The notes under the pieces: model-generated
Told to the model about the DNA's origin: nothing
Databases searched by the model: none
What the model saw: only the letters and a program-made list of their open reading frames with translations
Assembly (NCBI RefSeq): GCF_001298675.1
Contig: NZ_CYIG01000008.1
Span: 1 to 64,000 of the forward strand
DNA: 64,000 nt
Origin: Paenacidovorax caeni
Lineage (GTDB): Bacteria; Pseudomonadota; Gammaproteobacteria; Burkholderiales; Burkholderiaceae_C
Direction: 5' to 3'
Position numbers and translations under genes: made by a program
In this document: positions 1 through 8,073 of the stretch, piece by piece
How the letters are laid out: each line of letters starts with the position of its first letter
How positions within the stretch are numbered: the stretch's first letter is position 1

Positions 1-30
1 GGGAACCCCATCGCGCCCATTTCCGGCAAT

Positions 31-1190
31 GTGCGCAGCCCGCCACCACGCCAGGGCAGCGCACCCGGCTGGATCAGGCGCACCAGCCCGGCCAGGTGCT
101 GGCCACCAGCGCAGCGGCACGGCGGAAGCGAACCGCCCAAGCAGCCCAGCAACCCAAGGTTGCGCACCGCCCGCCACCAGCCAGGGCAGCGCACCCGGCT
201 GGATCGAGCGCACAGCCCGGCCAAGTGCTGGCCACCAGCACAGCGGCACAGCGGCACTGCGGCACTGCGGCACTGCGGCACGCGCAGCAACGCACCGCCC
301 AAGCAGCTCGGCAACCCAAGGTTGCGCACCGCCCCGCCACCAGCCGGGGCAGCGCACCTGGCTGGATCGAGCGCACCAGCGAAGCGGTACTGCGGCACGG
401 CGGCACGCGCAGCAACGCACCGCCCAAGCAGCTCGGCAACCCAAGGTTGCGCACCGCCCCGCCACCAGCCGGGGCAGCGCACCTGGCTGGATCGAGCGCA
501 CCAGCGAAGCGGTACTGCGGCACGGCGGCAGCGAACCGCCCAAGCAGCCCAGCAACCCAAGGTTGCGCATCGCCTGGCTACCAGCCAGGGCAGCGCACCC
601 GGCTGGATCGAGCGCACAGCCCGGCCAGGTGCTGGCCACCAGCGCAGCGGCACGCGCAGCAGCAAGGCCCAAGCAGCCCAGCAACCCAAGATTGCGCACC
701 GCCCCGCCACCAGCCAGGGCAGCGCACCTGGCTGGATCGAGCGCACCAGCGAAGCGGTACTGCGGCACGGCGGCAGCGAACCGCCCAAGCAGCCCAGCAA
801 CCCAAGGTTGCGCATCGCCTGGCTACCAGCCAGGGCAGCGCACCGGGCTGGATCGAGCGCACAGCCCGGCAAGGTGCTGGCCACCAGCGCAGCGGCACTG
901 CGGCACGCGCAGCAGCAGCAAGGCCCAAGCAGCACGGCAACCCCGGGTTGCGCACCGCCCCGCCACCAGCCGGGGCAGCGCACCGGGCTGGACCGGGCGC
1001 GCACAGCCCGGCCAAGTGCTGGCCACCAGCGCAGCGGCACTGCGGCACGCGCAGCAGCGCACCGCCCAAGCAGCTCGGCAACCCAAGGTTGCGCACCACC
1101 TGGCCACCAGCCAGGGCAGCGCACCCGGCTGGATCGAGCGCGCACAGCCCGGCCAAGTGCTGGCCACCAGCACACCAGGCAAGGGGGGAA
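31..1190. repeat. GC-rich mosaic tandem array, about 8.5 units
   Basis: Units are marked by a near-identical palindrome GCAACCCAAGGTTGC starting at 149, 311, 436, 552, 681, 797, 937 and 1078, so unit length varies between 116 and 162 bp. A partial unit precedes the first. A second hairpin, GGCCA-5 nt-TGGCC, occurs in most units. Two alternative modules fill the middle of units: one with AGCCCGGCCAAGTGCTGGCC and one with AGCGAAGCGGTACTGCGGC. Several reading frames on both strands stay open for over 1 kb only because the sequence is GC-rich and repetitive, so it is not called as a gene. It lies inside the island beyond the integrase and stops sharply near 1190. Its function is unknown. Confidence 0.85.
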
Positions 1191-1270
1191 AAGCACCAGC
1201 GAAACAGGAAGAAAAAGGGGGCGCTTAATAAGAAATGAATGAAAAATTTCACTATCTAATAAATTTCTTA

Positions 1271-1314
1271 TTTGTCCCCGCTTTGTCCCCGCTTTGTCCC
1301 CGCTTTGTCCCCGG
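1271..1314. repeat. four tandem 11-bp iterons (TTTGTCCCCGC)
   Basis: Four head-to-tail copies of TTTGTCCCCG(C/G) are directly visible, and looser copies (TTTGTCCCCGG, GTGTCCCCGGC) follow at 1357-1377. A related motif, TTTGTTCCCCCG, occurs between the integrase and tRNA-Pro near 2816-2840. Such iterons may be integrase arm sites or a replication or transfer origin of the island; the sequence alone does not decide. Confidence 0.7.
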
Positions 1315-1417
1315 CACTTTTCCGGCTCAAACCCTTGTTACGCCTTGTTTTTTGAATTTGTCCCCGGTGTCCCCGGCATTTTTTGATTCTTTGGGCGAAG
1401 GGTTTGCACGCTGGCAC

Positions 1418-1451
1418 AAAAAAACCGCCCGGCCTGGGGATGGCGGGGCGG
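1418..1451 (-). terminator. rho-independent terminator after the integrase
   Basis: On the minus strand CCGCCC and GGGCGG form a stem (1446-1451 with 1425-1430), followed by seven U (1418-1424). It lies about 30 nt past the integrase stop and is in the right orientation to end that transcript. Confidence 0.6.
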
Positions 1452-1480
1452 CTGGCGTGGGGGGGGTGGCTGGTGGCGCT

Positions 1481-2722
1481 TCAGGCGGCTGGCCTGGGCG
1501 GCTCAATCTCTTTCCCGGCGCGGCGGGCGTCCAAGTAATCGGCCCATGCTTGCATCATGGTGCGGCGTTGCTCTAGGTGCTCGGTGCGGTTGTAGCTGCG
1601 CCCGTTGGCGTCTTTCACGGCGTGGGCAAGCTGGGCATCAATCAGGTTCGGCTCAAAGCCCATGCGCTCATCCAAAACGGTGCGGGCTGTGGCGCGGAAT
1701 CCGTGGATTGTTTGCACCTCGCTGGAGTAGCCCAAGGTTTGCAGCGCAGCCCGTAGGGTGTTGTCGCTGATGGGGCGGTTTTTGCCCCGCATCCCTGGGA
1801 ACACCAGCGCGCCCCCGCCCGTCAGTGGGTGCAGCTCACGCAAAAGGGCCACGGCTTGCCGGGGCAGCGGCACGCGGTGCGGCTCGCCGTGCTTTTTTTC
1901 ATGCACCCGGCGCTTCATGCGGGTGGCTGGAATGATCCACAGGGCGGCATCTAAATCGACCTCCTCCCATGCCATGGCGCGCAGCTCGGTGGGGCGCTGC
2001 AGCAGCATGGGGGCAAGGTTCAAGGCGGTGCGCACCACGGGGTGGCCCATGTAACCGTGCATGGCGCGCAAAAGCTCGCCTAGCGCGGCGGGGTCAGTGA
2101 TGGCTGCGAACGGTTTGGAGTGGTGGGGCGTGAGAGCGGTTTTCAGGTCTAGCGCTGGGTTGCGTTGCGCGGCACCAGTGGCCACGGCGTAGGACAGCAC
2201 GCCACGCGCCGTCACCAGCACCCGGTGCGCCACGTCGATAGCGCCCCGGGCCTCTACGCGGCGCAGCGTTGCCAGCAGTTCGGGCGGCTCTATCTCGTTG
2301 ACGTTGCGCGCCCCAAGCCATGGAATCAGGTCTTTTTCCAGGTTGCGCAGCTCCCTGATTTGGTGGTGGCTACTCCATCCGGGAGAGCGCATGGCGTACC
2401 ACGCACGGGCAACCGAATCAAAGGTGGTTTCCTGGCTGCCAGCGGCTTGTAGCCTACCCGCCTGGCGCGCTTGCACGGGGTCGAACCCGCCATCTTTCAC
2501 GCCCTTGGCTTCGTCCCTGGCTTTGCGGGCGGCAGCCAGCGACACATCGGGATAGCGCCCCAAGGCCATGCGGCCCTCTTTGCCCTGCTTGCGGTACTTC
2601 CAAAACCAGCGCTTGGAACCGTTGGGCGCTATCTCCAGATACAGGCCCCCAGAATCGGCCAAGCGTTCGCGCTTCTTGTCTGGTGGGCAGGTGGCTTTTT
2701 TGCAGGCTACGTCGGTCAGCAT
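1481..2722 (-). CDS. P4-type tyrosine recombinase (island integrase)
   Basis: The 413-residue protein has the layout of P4/DUF4102 integrases: an N-terminal arm-binding domain (about 1-90, with SGGLYLEI and KRWFWKYR), a core-binding SAM-like domain (about 100-190), and a C-terminal catalytic domain. Likely catalytic residues are R248 (TELRAM), H340 and R343 (HGFR), H367 and Y377 (GRSYNR), so the enzyme looks intact. The start at 2722 is preceded by a good GGAGGA site. The gene sits beside the 3' end of tRNA-Pro, the usual attachment target of this class. The island therefore extends left, out of the window. Confidence 0.93.
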   Translation of the reverse strand: MLTDVACKKATCPPDKKRERLADSGGLYLEIAPNGSKRWFWKYRKQGKEGRMALGRYPDVSLAAARKARDEAKGVKDGGFDPVQARQAGRLQAAGSQETTFDSVARAWYAMRSPGWSSHHQIRELRNLEKDLIPWLGARNVNEIEPPELLATLRRVEARGAIDVAHRVLVTARGVLSYAVATGAAQRNPALDLKTALTPHHSKPFAAITDPAALGELLRAMHGYMGHPVVRTALNLAPMLLQRPTELRAMAWEEVDLDAALWIIPATRMKRRVHEKKHGEPHRVPLPRQAVALLRELHPLTGGGALVFPGMRGKNRPISDNTLRAALQTLGYSSEVQTIHGFRATARTVLDERMGFEPNLIDAQLAHAVKDANGRSYNRTEHLEQRRTMMQAWADYLDARRAGKEIEPPRPAA

Positions 2723-2815
2723 GGGCAGTTCCTCCAGGGTGGGGAACAGGCAAAACCGGCGTTTTCAGAGGGGATGGGGGAACAGCATCGCCCCGCTTGC
2801 GCATCCTGCGCTTTC

Positions 2816-2840
2816 GTTCCCCCGTTTGTTCCCCCGTTTT
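2816..2840. repeat. paired GTTCCCCCGTTT direct repeats
   Basis: Two adjacent copies of (G/T)GTTCCCCCGTTT lie between the integrase start and the tRNA. They resemble the TTTGTCCCCG iterons on the other side of the integrase. Arm-type integrase binding sites are a possible explanation; this is inference from position and similarity. Confidence 0.45.
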
Positions 2841-2902
2841 AGGGTGGCTTGCAGTGTACTTCCGCGCACTTTGGCGGAACTCAAAACAGGGGGCGCCCAA
2901 TG

Positions 2903-2940
2903 AAAAACCGCCAGTGTCGGATGGTTACGAACACTGGCGG
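2903..2940 (-). terminator. terminator downstream of tRNA-Pro
   Basis: A perfect 10-bp inverted repeat (CCGCCAGTGT / ACACTGGCGG, 2908-2917 and 2931-2940) is followed on the minus strand by five U. It starts 10 nt after the encoded CCA end, so it most likely ends the tRNA transcript and separates it from the integrase gene. Confidence 0.75.
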
Positions 2941-2949
2941 TCTATGTAA

Positions 2950-3026
2950 TGGTCGGAGCGGCGGGATTCGAACTCGCGACCCTCTGCTCCCAAAGCAGAT
3001 GCGCTACCAGGCTGCGCTACGCTCCG
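2950..3026 (-). tRNA. tRNA-Pro(UGG)
   Basis: The minus strand folds into a full cloverleaf: acceptor stem CGGAGCG/CGCTCCG, D arm GCGCAGCCTGGTAGCGC, anticodon stem TCTGC/GCAGA with loop TTTGGGA (anticodon TGG), and T arm with TTCGAAT. The discriminator base is A and the CCA end is encoded (2950-2952). The total is 77 nt. An integrase gene lies directly past the 3' end, so the last bases of this tRNA are probably the island attachment core. Confidence 0.95.
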
Positions 3027-3104
3027 ACAGCTAGGATTCTAACCTGCCACAGACTCTTTTTGTGGCTTGCAGCGCAAATTTGCGCGCTGCAACCTGCGAA
3101 ATAC

Positions 3105-3353
3105 TCAGCGAGAAGAAGGAGCGGGGCCACGGCCGGCCAAGTGACGGAAAGTGATGCGGCCCTTGGTAAGGTCGTAGGGCGACATTTCCAACGACACCTT
3201 GTCACCCGCCAAGATACGGATGTGGTGCTTGCGCATCTTGCCGCCGGTGTAGGCGATCAGTTGGTGGCCGTTATCCAGGGTCACGCGAAAACGCGAATCA
3301 GGCAGCACTTCAGTCACGCTGCCCTGCATTTCAATCAGTTCTTCTTTGGCCAT
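3105..3353 (-). CDS. infA: translation initiation factor IF-1
   Basis: An 82-residue S1/OB-fold protein with the IF-1 pattern: [11 protein letters not shown] at the start, LPDSRFRV and [25 protein letters not shown] in the barrel, and [13 protein letters not shown] at the end. IF-1 binds the ribosomal A site during initiation. The usual length is about 72 residues; here a short GPAPSSR tail is added, as in the extra infA copies many Burkholderiales carry outside the ribosomal protein operon. It stands alone, downstream of tRNA-Pro in map order but on the same strand. Confidence 0.95.
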   Translation of the reverse strand: MAKEELIEMQGSVTEVLPDSRFRVTLDNGHQLIAYTGGKMRKHHIRILAGDKVSLEMSPYDLTKGRITFRHLAGRGPAPSSR

Positions 3354-3590
3354 TTCATCAATCTCTCAAGACAAATACCTTATGTGTACAGCACTGACGC
3401 TGCGGCATGTCCGCCACGGCGGGTGCCGTCCTGAACCAGGACTCGAAAGCACGGTGCGTGCATGCGGGCGGAGGGAGTCGCTGCACCCGGGGCGCAGATA
3501 GAACGATGGCCGGGGGAAGACGGCTTCAGTGGACAGGCAAGGCGCTGTGCGTAAAGCCCTTTGATTGTAGCGTGTTATGGTAGGGATTGC

Positions 3591-4745
3591 TTACTTGGCA
3601 GCCTGTACCGCCTTGGCCAGGGCACGCACCAAATCCGTCTGGGTGATGATCCCGACCAGACGCTGGCCCTCATCGACGATCGGAATGTGGTGATGCCCCC
3701 CTTGCGAGAACAGGGGAACAAGGTCCATCACGTGCTGTGCCGCACCAGCGACCTGCACGGCGCGCGTCATGATGCCCTGCACCTGGGTCGGTTGCTGGCC
3801 ACGCCCCATTACCAGGGCACGCAGGCGCTGGCCCAGCCCCTCGTGTAGATCCAAGTTCACGAGCCGCATGAAATCAGCCACCGTGACGATGCCTACCACC
3901 TGCCGCTGGCCATCCACCACGGGCAGCGCCTTGATTTGCTCTCGGCGCAGCAATGCCCAGGCTTCCTTCAGAGAAACGCCCTGCTCCACCGCAAACGGCG
4001 GGCTGGACATGATGTCAGCGCAGCGCAACTCACCCAGGGTCCGCTGGAACGCGGCGCGACCCACTTGGTGCAAAAGCCCTTCCAAGTCGGCCCGGCTGAT
4101 GTCGAGCACCTGGTTGTAGTGCGCCAGCGCGACGTCCACATCGGCCACGGTGAATCCACCGGCGGGCACGGCCTGCCGTGCCGGGCGCTGGGGATGCGGA
4201 TAGCTGCGTCCGGTCAGGGTGTTGTAGACCACCGCCACCACCAACAGGGCCACCACATTAAACAGCACCGGGAAGACGGCCAAGTGCACGCCACCGCCAT
4301 GGTTGAGCACGACAAACAGGGCCAGTGCCCCACCCGGCGGGTGCAGGCAGCGCAACTGCACCATAAGCGCCAGGGCCAGCCCCACTGCAAGCGCACCGCT
4401 ACAGGCAACATCCGGCACCAGCAGCGCACACAACGCCCCCACCAGGGCCGACAGCGTGCTGCCCGCGAGCACGGGCCAGGGCTGCGCCAGCGGACTGGAG
4501 GGCAGGCCGAACACCAGTACCGCGCTGGCGCCAACCGAAGCAACCATCCACGGTGCCTCGATTCCCCATACATTCGCCCACCAACGGGCCAGCAGCGCTG
4601 ACAGGAGCACGCCCAGGGCTGCACCGCAAGCCATGCGCAGGTGCTCGCGCCGGTCGATGCCCAACGGCGCAGGCCAGAAATTGCCCAGCCAGCGGCGCAG
4701 CGCGGCCGATCGCGGCGGTGGTTCGGAAGGGTCGGTCAACGGCAT
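3591..4745 (-). CDS. HPP-family membrane protein with tandem CBS domains
   Basis: The N-terminal half (about 30-200) holds hydrophobic segments of the HPP family, including the LHPPGGALAL motif. The C-terminal part (about 250-375) is a CBS pair (CADIMSSPPFAV...VVGIVTVADFM and VQGIMTRAVQV...LVGIITQTDLV). CBS pairs bind adenosine nucleotides and gate attached domains; members of the HPP family have been linked to nitrite or other anion transport. The open frame extends to 4841, but the ATG at 4745 starts before the conserved region and leaves room for a promoter shared with divergent psd. The substrate cannot be told. Confidence 0.8.
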   Translation of the reverse strand: MPLTDPSEPPPRSAALRRWLGNFWPAPLGIDRREHLRMACGAALGVLLSALLARWWANVWGIEAPWMVASVGASAVLVFGLPSSPLAQPWPVLAGSTLSALVGALCALLVPDVACSGALAVGLALALMVQLRCLHPPGGALALFVVLNHGGGVHLAVFPVLFNVVALLVVAVVYNTLTGRSYPHPQRPARQAVPAGGFTVADVDVALAHYNQVLDISRADLEGLLHQVGRAAFQRTLGELRCADIMSSPPFAVEQGVSLKEAWALLRREQIKALPVVDGQRQVVGIVTVADFMRLVNLDLHEGLGQRLRALVMGRGQQPTQVQGIMTRAVQVAGAAQHVMDLVPLFSQGGHHHIPIVDEGQRLVGIITQTDLVRALAKAVQAAK

Positions 4746-4856
4746 GGTGCTATGAGAGGGGCGGCATTTTGCCGCGCCAAGCATGCCCCCGTCCCGCACA
4801 CGGTTGGCGAAGGGCCGCCGATAGAATGACGCGCCCAACACTCACCTCACGCCACT

Positions 4857-5720
4857 GTGTCCGACCGCCTCGCCGTTCTACCGCAATACCTCCTGCCCAA
4901 GCAGGCCCTCACCACCCTCATGGGCCGGCTGGCCGGCCTGCGCGGAGGGCGTTGGACCACCGCCGTGATCCGCCGCTTCATCGCGCGCTACGGCGTGGAC
5001 ATGAGCGAAGCCGCCAACTCCGACCCCGCGGCCTACGCCACCTTCAACGAATTCTTCACCCGTGCCCTGCGCCACGGCGCCCGCCCACTGGCCGCAGCCG
5101 ACCTGATCTGCCCCGTAGATGGCGCGGTGAGCCAATTCGGCGCCATCGAGCGGGACCAGATCTTCCAGGCCAAGGGCCACCACTACAGCACCAGCGCCCT
5201 GCTCGGGGGCGATGCGGCCCTGGCGGCGCAGTTCCAAGACGGGCACTTCGCCACCATCTACCTCAGCCCACGCGACTACCACCGCATCCACATGCCCTGC
5301 ACGGGGCGGCTTCTGCGCATGGTGCACGTACCGGGGGAGCTGTTCTCGGTGAACCCGACCACGGCCCGTGGTGTGCCCGGCCTGTTCGCGCGCAACGAGC
5401 GCGTGGTATGCGTATTCGACTCCGCACAGGGGCCGTTCGTGCTGGTGCTGGTAGGCGCCACCATCGTCGGCAGCATGGCCACCGTGTGGCATGGTGTGGT
5501 CAACCCGCCGCGCACAGGGGAGCTGCGCAGCTGGGACTACGCGGACCAGTCCATCGTTTTGGAGCAAGGCGACGAGATGGGCCGCTTTCTGCTCGGCTCC
5601 ACAGTCGTGCTGCTGTTTCCCCAAGGACCGCTGCGCTTCAACGAAGCCTGGGCCCCCGCGCACGCCGTGCGTCTGGGCCAAAGCATGGCGATGCGCGCTG
5701 CGCCCATGCTGCAGGCGTAA
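4857..5720 (+). CDS. psd: phosphatidylserine decarboxylase proenzyme
   Basis: This 287-residue enzyme makes phosphatidylethanolamine from phosphatidylserine at the inner membrane. It is made as a proenzyme that cleaves itself before a serine to create the pyruvoyl cofactor; the LGST motif with Ser248 is present near the C terminus (LGSTVVLLF). Other family marks are YLSPRDYHRIH and VFARNERV-type segments. The start is GTG at 4857. It is divergent from the HPP-CBS gene. Confidence 0.95.
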   Translation: MSDRLAVLPQYLLPKQALTTLMGRLAGLRGGRWTTAVIRRFIARYGVDMSEAANSDPAAYATFNEFFTRALRHGARPLAAADLICPVDGAVSQFGAIERDQIFQAKGHHYSTSALLGGDAALAAQFQDGHFATIYLSPRDYHRIHMPCTGRLLRMVHVPGELFSVNPTTARGVPGLFARNERVVCVFDSAQGPFVLVLVGATIVGSMATVWHGVVNPPRTGELRSWDYADQSIVLEQGDEMGRFLLGSTVVLLFPQGPLRFNEAWAPAHAVRLGQSMAMRAAPMLQA

Positions 5721-5738
5721 GAACGTTCTGAGCGCTCT

Positions 5739-6008
5739 TCAGGTCATCAGGGGCTCGGGCCGCCGCGCGGTGCTGAACAGCGTGGGCTCCAGCTCCAGCT
5801 GATCGGGCCGCACGGCACCGTCGCGCCCCACAAGGTGCACGGCCAGCAACTGCTTGCGCACGACGATATGACTCACGACCTCGTCGCGCCCCGCCAGGCG
5901 CACCTTGGTGCCGGGGTGGAACAAAGGCATGCGAAAGCAGTGGCTTTGCGCGCCACTCTGCGCCGGCACGTCGGCCGGCGTTTCACTGCTCGAATGCATT
6001 TCAGTCAT
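5739..6008 (-). CDS. small protein of unknown function
   Basis: An 89-residue protein with no family I recognise. The N terminus is polar (MTEMHSSSETPADVPAQSG) and the rest contains a beta-rich stretch (FHPGTKVRLAGRDEVVSHIVVRK) reminiscent of small SH3- or KOW-like barrels. The frame runs to 6071, but the ATG at 6008 is chosen because the upstream part has no conserved look. It is convergent with psd and on the same strand as the cysteine desulfurase gene upstream. Confidence 0.5.
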   Translation of the reverse strand: MTEMHSSSETPADVPAQSGAQSHCFRMPLFHPGTKVRLAGRDEVVSHIVVRKQLLAVHLVGRDGAVRPDQLELEPTLFSTARRPEPLMT

Positions 6009-6067
6009 AGGCCGAATGCTAGCGCAAGCCACGCCCGGTTGCACGAGGGCGTGGCCTGCACAGGGTT

Positions 6068-8002
6068 TCACCCCCGGCGCTGGCCCGCCAGGCGCCGTAC
6101 CACGGCCACGAGTTGGTCAATTTCCTCGAAGGTGTTGTAGAACGCCAGCGAGGGCCGCACCGCGGTTTCCACGCCAAAGCGGCGCAGGATGGGCTGAGCG
6201 CAGTGGTGGCCCGTGCGCACGGCAATGCCCTCCTCGTTCAGCGCCTGGCCTACTTCGTCGGTGGTGTAGCCGGCAAGCACGAACGAAAGCACGCTGGCTT
6301 TGCCGGGTACGGTACCGATCAGGCGCAGGCCAGGAATGGTGGCAAGCTGCTGCATGCCGTAATCGACCAGTGCGTGCTCGTACTGGCTGATGGCATGGAT
6401 GCCGATGCGCTCCACGTACTCCAGCGCCGCACCCAGCCCCACGGCGTCGGCAATGTTGCCGGTGCCCGCCTCGAAGGTGTTGGGCAGGCCCTGGTAGCGG
6501 GTTTTCTCGAAAGTCACGTCGGCAATCATGTTGCCGCCGCCTTGCCACGGCGGCATGGCTTCGAGCACCTCGCGGCGGCCCCAGAGCACGCCGATGCCCG
6601 TGGGGGCAAAAATCTTGTGGCCCGAAAAAACGAAGAAGTCCGCGCCGATGTCCTGCACATCCACGGGCGTGTGGGCGATGGACTGGGCGCCGTCCACCAG
6701 CGTCGTGATGCCGCGCGTCCTCGCCCTTGCCACCACCTCCTTGACCGGCACCACGGTGCCGAGCACGTTGGAGACGTGGCCGATGGCGACGATCTTCGTG
6801 CGCTCGTTCAACAGTTTGTCGTATTCGTCGAGGCGAATCTGCCCCTGGTCGTCGACCGGAATCACGCGCAGCGTCGCCCCCTTGGCCTGTGCGAGCTGCT
6901 GCCAGGGCACGATGTTGGCGTGGTGCTCCAGATGGCTGACGATGATTTCGTCGCCCTCACCCACGTTCTGGCCGCCCCAGCTTTTAGCGACGAGGTTGAT
7001 GGCCTCGGTGGTGCCGCGCACAAAAATCACCTCCTGCGCCTCGGGCGCGTGGATGAAGCGGCGCACCACTTCGCGTGCGTGTTCGTAGGCATCGGTGGCG
7101 CGCGCCGCCAGCGCATGGGCAGCGCGGTGGATGTTGGAGTTCTCGTGCGCGTAGAAATGCGCGATGCGCTCGATCACCTGCCTGGGCTTGTGCGTGGTGG
7201 CAGCGTTGTCCAGCCACACCAGGCGCTTGCCGCTGATGCGCTCGGAGAGGATGGGAAAGTCGCGCCGCACGGCGTGCACGTCGAAGGCCGGGTGGCGGTC
7301 CTGCTGGGCCGCCAGCGCGCCCTGCGGGTGCGGGTGCGGCTTGGCCGGGGTGACGTAGCCGCTGGGCAGGCGTACTGCATCGACGAAGTAAAACTGCGGC
7401 GCGGCGCCACCCACACCGGGCTGTGGCACGGCAAGCGTGGCAGGAATGGCAAGTGCCGCACCACGCGGCACCTCGGCGAACACCGGCGCACCCACGCCAG
7501 CGGTCAGGACGTCCACGGCCTGCTGGCTCAGGGCGTCCAGGCTGTCGCCAGGCACGGCAGGGAGCGAAGGCGCGGAGGGAGCGGGCGCATGGTGCGGTGC
7601 CACGCCATCGGTCAAGCTGGCCAGGCGCGGCTCGTAGCCGGGCAGCGCGCCGAAGGCGTTGTCGGGCACGCCGTTGCCCGCCTGCGCATGCGGCAGCGCC
7701 ACTGCGGCGCGGTTGAGCAGCGCCAGCGGCGTACCGGGGCTGGACGGCAGCAGGTTGCTGCCCGGTACCTGGCCCAGCGGGATGGGCGTGCCCGGTACGT
7801 TGGGCGAAACGCCCGAGGGCGCGGCCAGCGGCGAGCCGCCCGGCGCCCAGTTGGCGGGCGGCTGCGCGCCGGGCACCGGCACGGCGGGTGCGCCGCCGGG
7901 CAGGCTGCGCAGCAGGCTGGTGGCCCACTGCGCCAGCGTGGCCGGGTCGATGGGCGCGGCGCTCTGCGGCACAGGGATTGCGGGGGTGGTACTCAAGAGC
8001 AT
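6068..8002 (-). CDS. encapsulin cargo cysteine desulfurase (SufS/CsdA type, long N-terminal extension)
   Basis: The C-terminal part (about 240-644) is a group II PLP cysteine desulfurase: cofactor lysine K463 in SGHKIFAPTG, catalytic C601 in RTGHHCAQP, plus NAATTHKP and DGAQS. It releases sulfur from cysteine as a persulfide. Residues 1 to about 235 are a Pro/Ala/Gly-rich, probably disordered extension. In family 2A encapsulin systems such an extension directs the enzyme into the shell. The shell gene is directly upstream in the same operon. The product is 644 residues, against about 410 for ordinary SufS. Confidence 0.92.
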   Translation of the reverse strand: MLLSTTPAIPVPQSAAPIDPATLAQWATSLLRSLPGGAPAVPVPGAQPPANWAPGGSPLAAPSGVSPNVPGTPIPLGQVPGSNLLPSSPGTPLALLNRAAVALPHAQAGNGVPDNAFGALPGYEPRLASLTDGVAPHHAPAPSAPSLPAVPGDSLDALSQQAVDVLTAGVGAPVFAEVPRGAALAIPATLAVPQPGVGGAAPQFYFVDAVRLPSGYVTPAKPHPHPQGALAAQQDRHPAFDVHAVRRDFPILSERISGKRLVWLDNAATTHKPRQVIERIAHFYAHENSNIHRAAHALAARATDAYEHAREVVRRFIHAPEAQEVIFVRGTTEAINLVAKSWGGQNVGEGDEIIVSHLEHHANIVPWQQLAQAKGATLRVIPVDDQGQIRLDEYDKLLNERTKIVAIGHVSNVLGTVVPVKEVVARARTRGITTLVDGAQSIAHTPVDVQDIGADFFVFSGHKIFAPTGIGVLWGRREVLEAMPPWQGGGNMIADVTFEKTRYQGLPNTFEAGTGNIADAVGLGAALEYVERIGIHAISQYEHALVDYGMQQLATIPGLRLIGTVPGKASVLSFVLAGYTTDEVGQALNEEGIAVRTGHHCAQPILRRFGVETAVRPSLAFYNTFEEIDQLVAVVRRLAGQRRG

Positions 8003-8032
8003 CTCCTTGACCGCTGGTCAGCTTCCAAAAGA

Positions 8033-8060
8033 ATAGCTGCCAGCGCTTGCTACATAAGCG
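8033..8060 (+). repeat. Comamonadaceae-type interspersed repeat
   Basis: Copy of the ATAGCTGCCAGCGCTTGC repeat between the shell and cargo genes. The inverted AAGCG half follows the loop. It may modulate the shell/cargo ratio by forming a hairpin in the mRNA, but this is inference. Confidence 0.75.
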
Positions 8061-8073
8061 TTTGAATCGATTT

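Noticed and set aside
31-1190. CRISPR array or integron attC array
   Set aside because: Units are 116-162 bp with no unique spacers of 30-40 bp. The palindrome GCAACCCAAGGTTGC lacks the GTTRRRY core of attC, and there is no cas gene or IntI-type integrase.
29-1242. Long overlapping open frames (about 400 codons) in the tandem array
   Set aside because: Three plus frames and several minus frames are open at once because the repeat lacks stop codons. None has a ribosome site or a recognisable domain.
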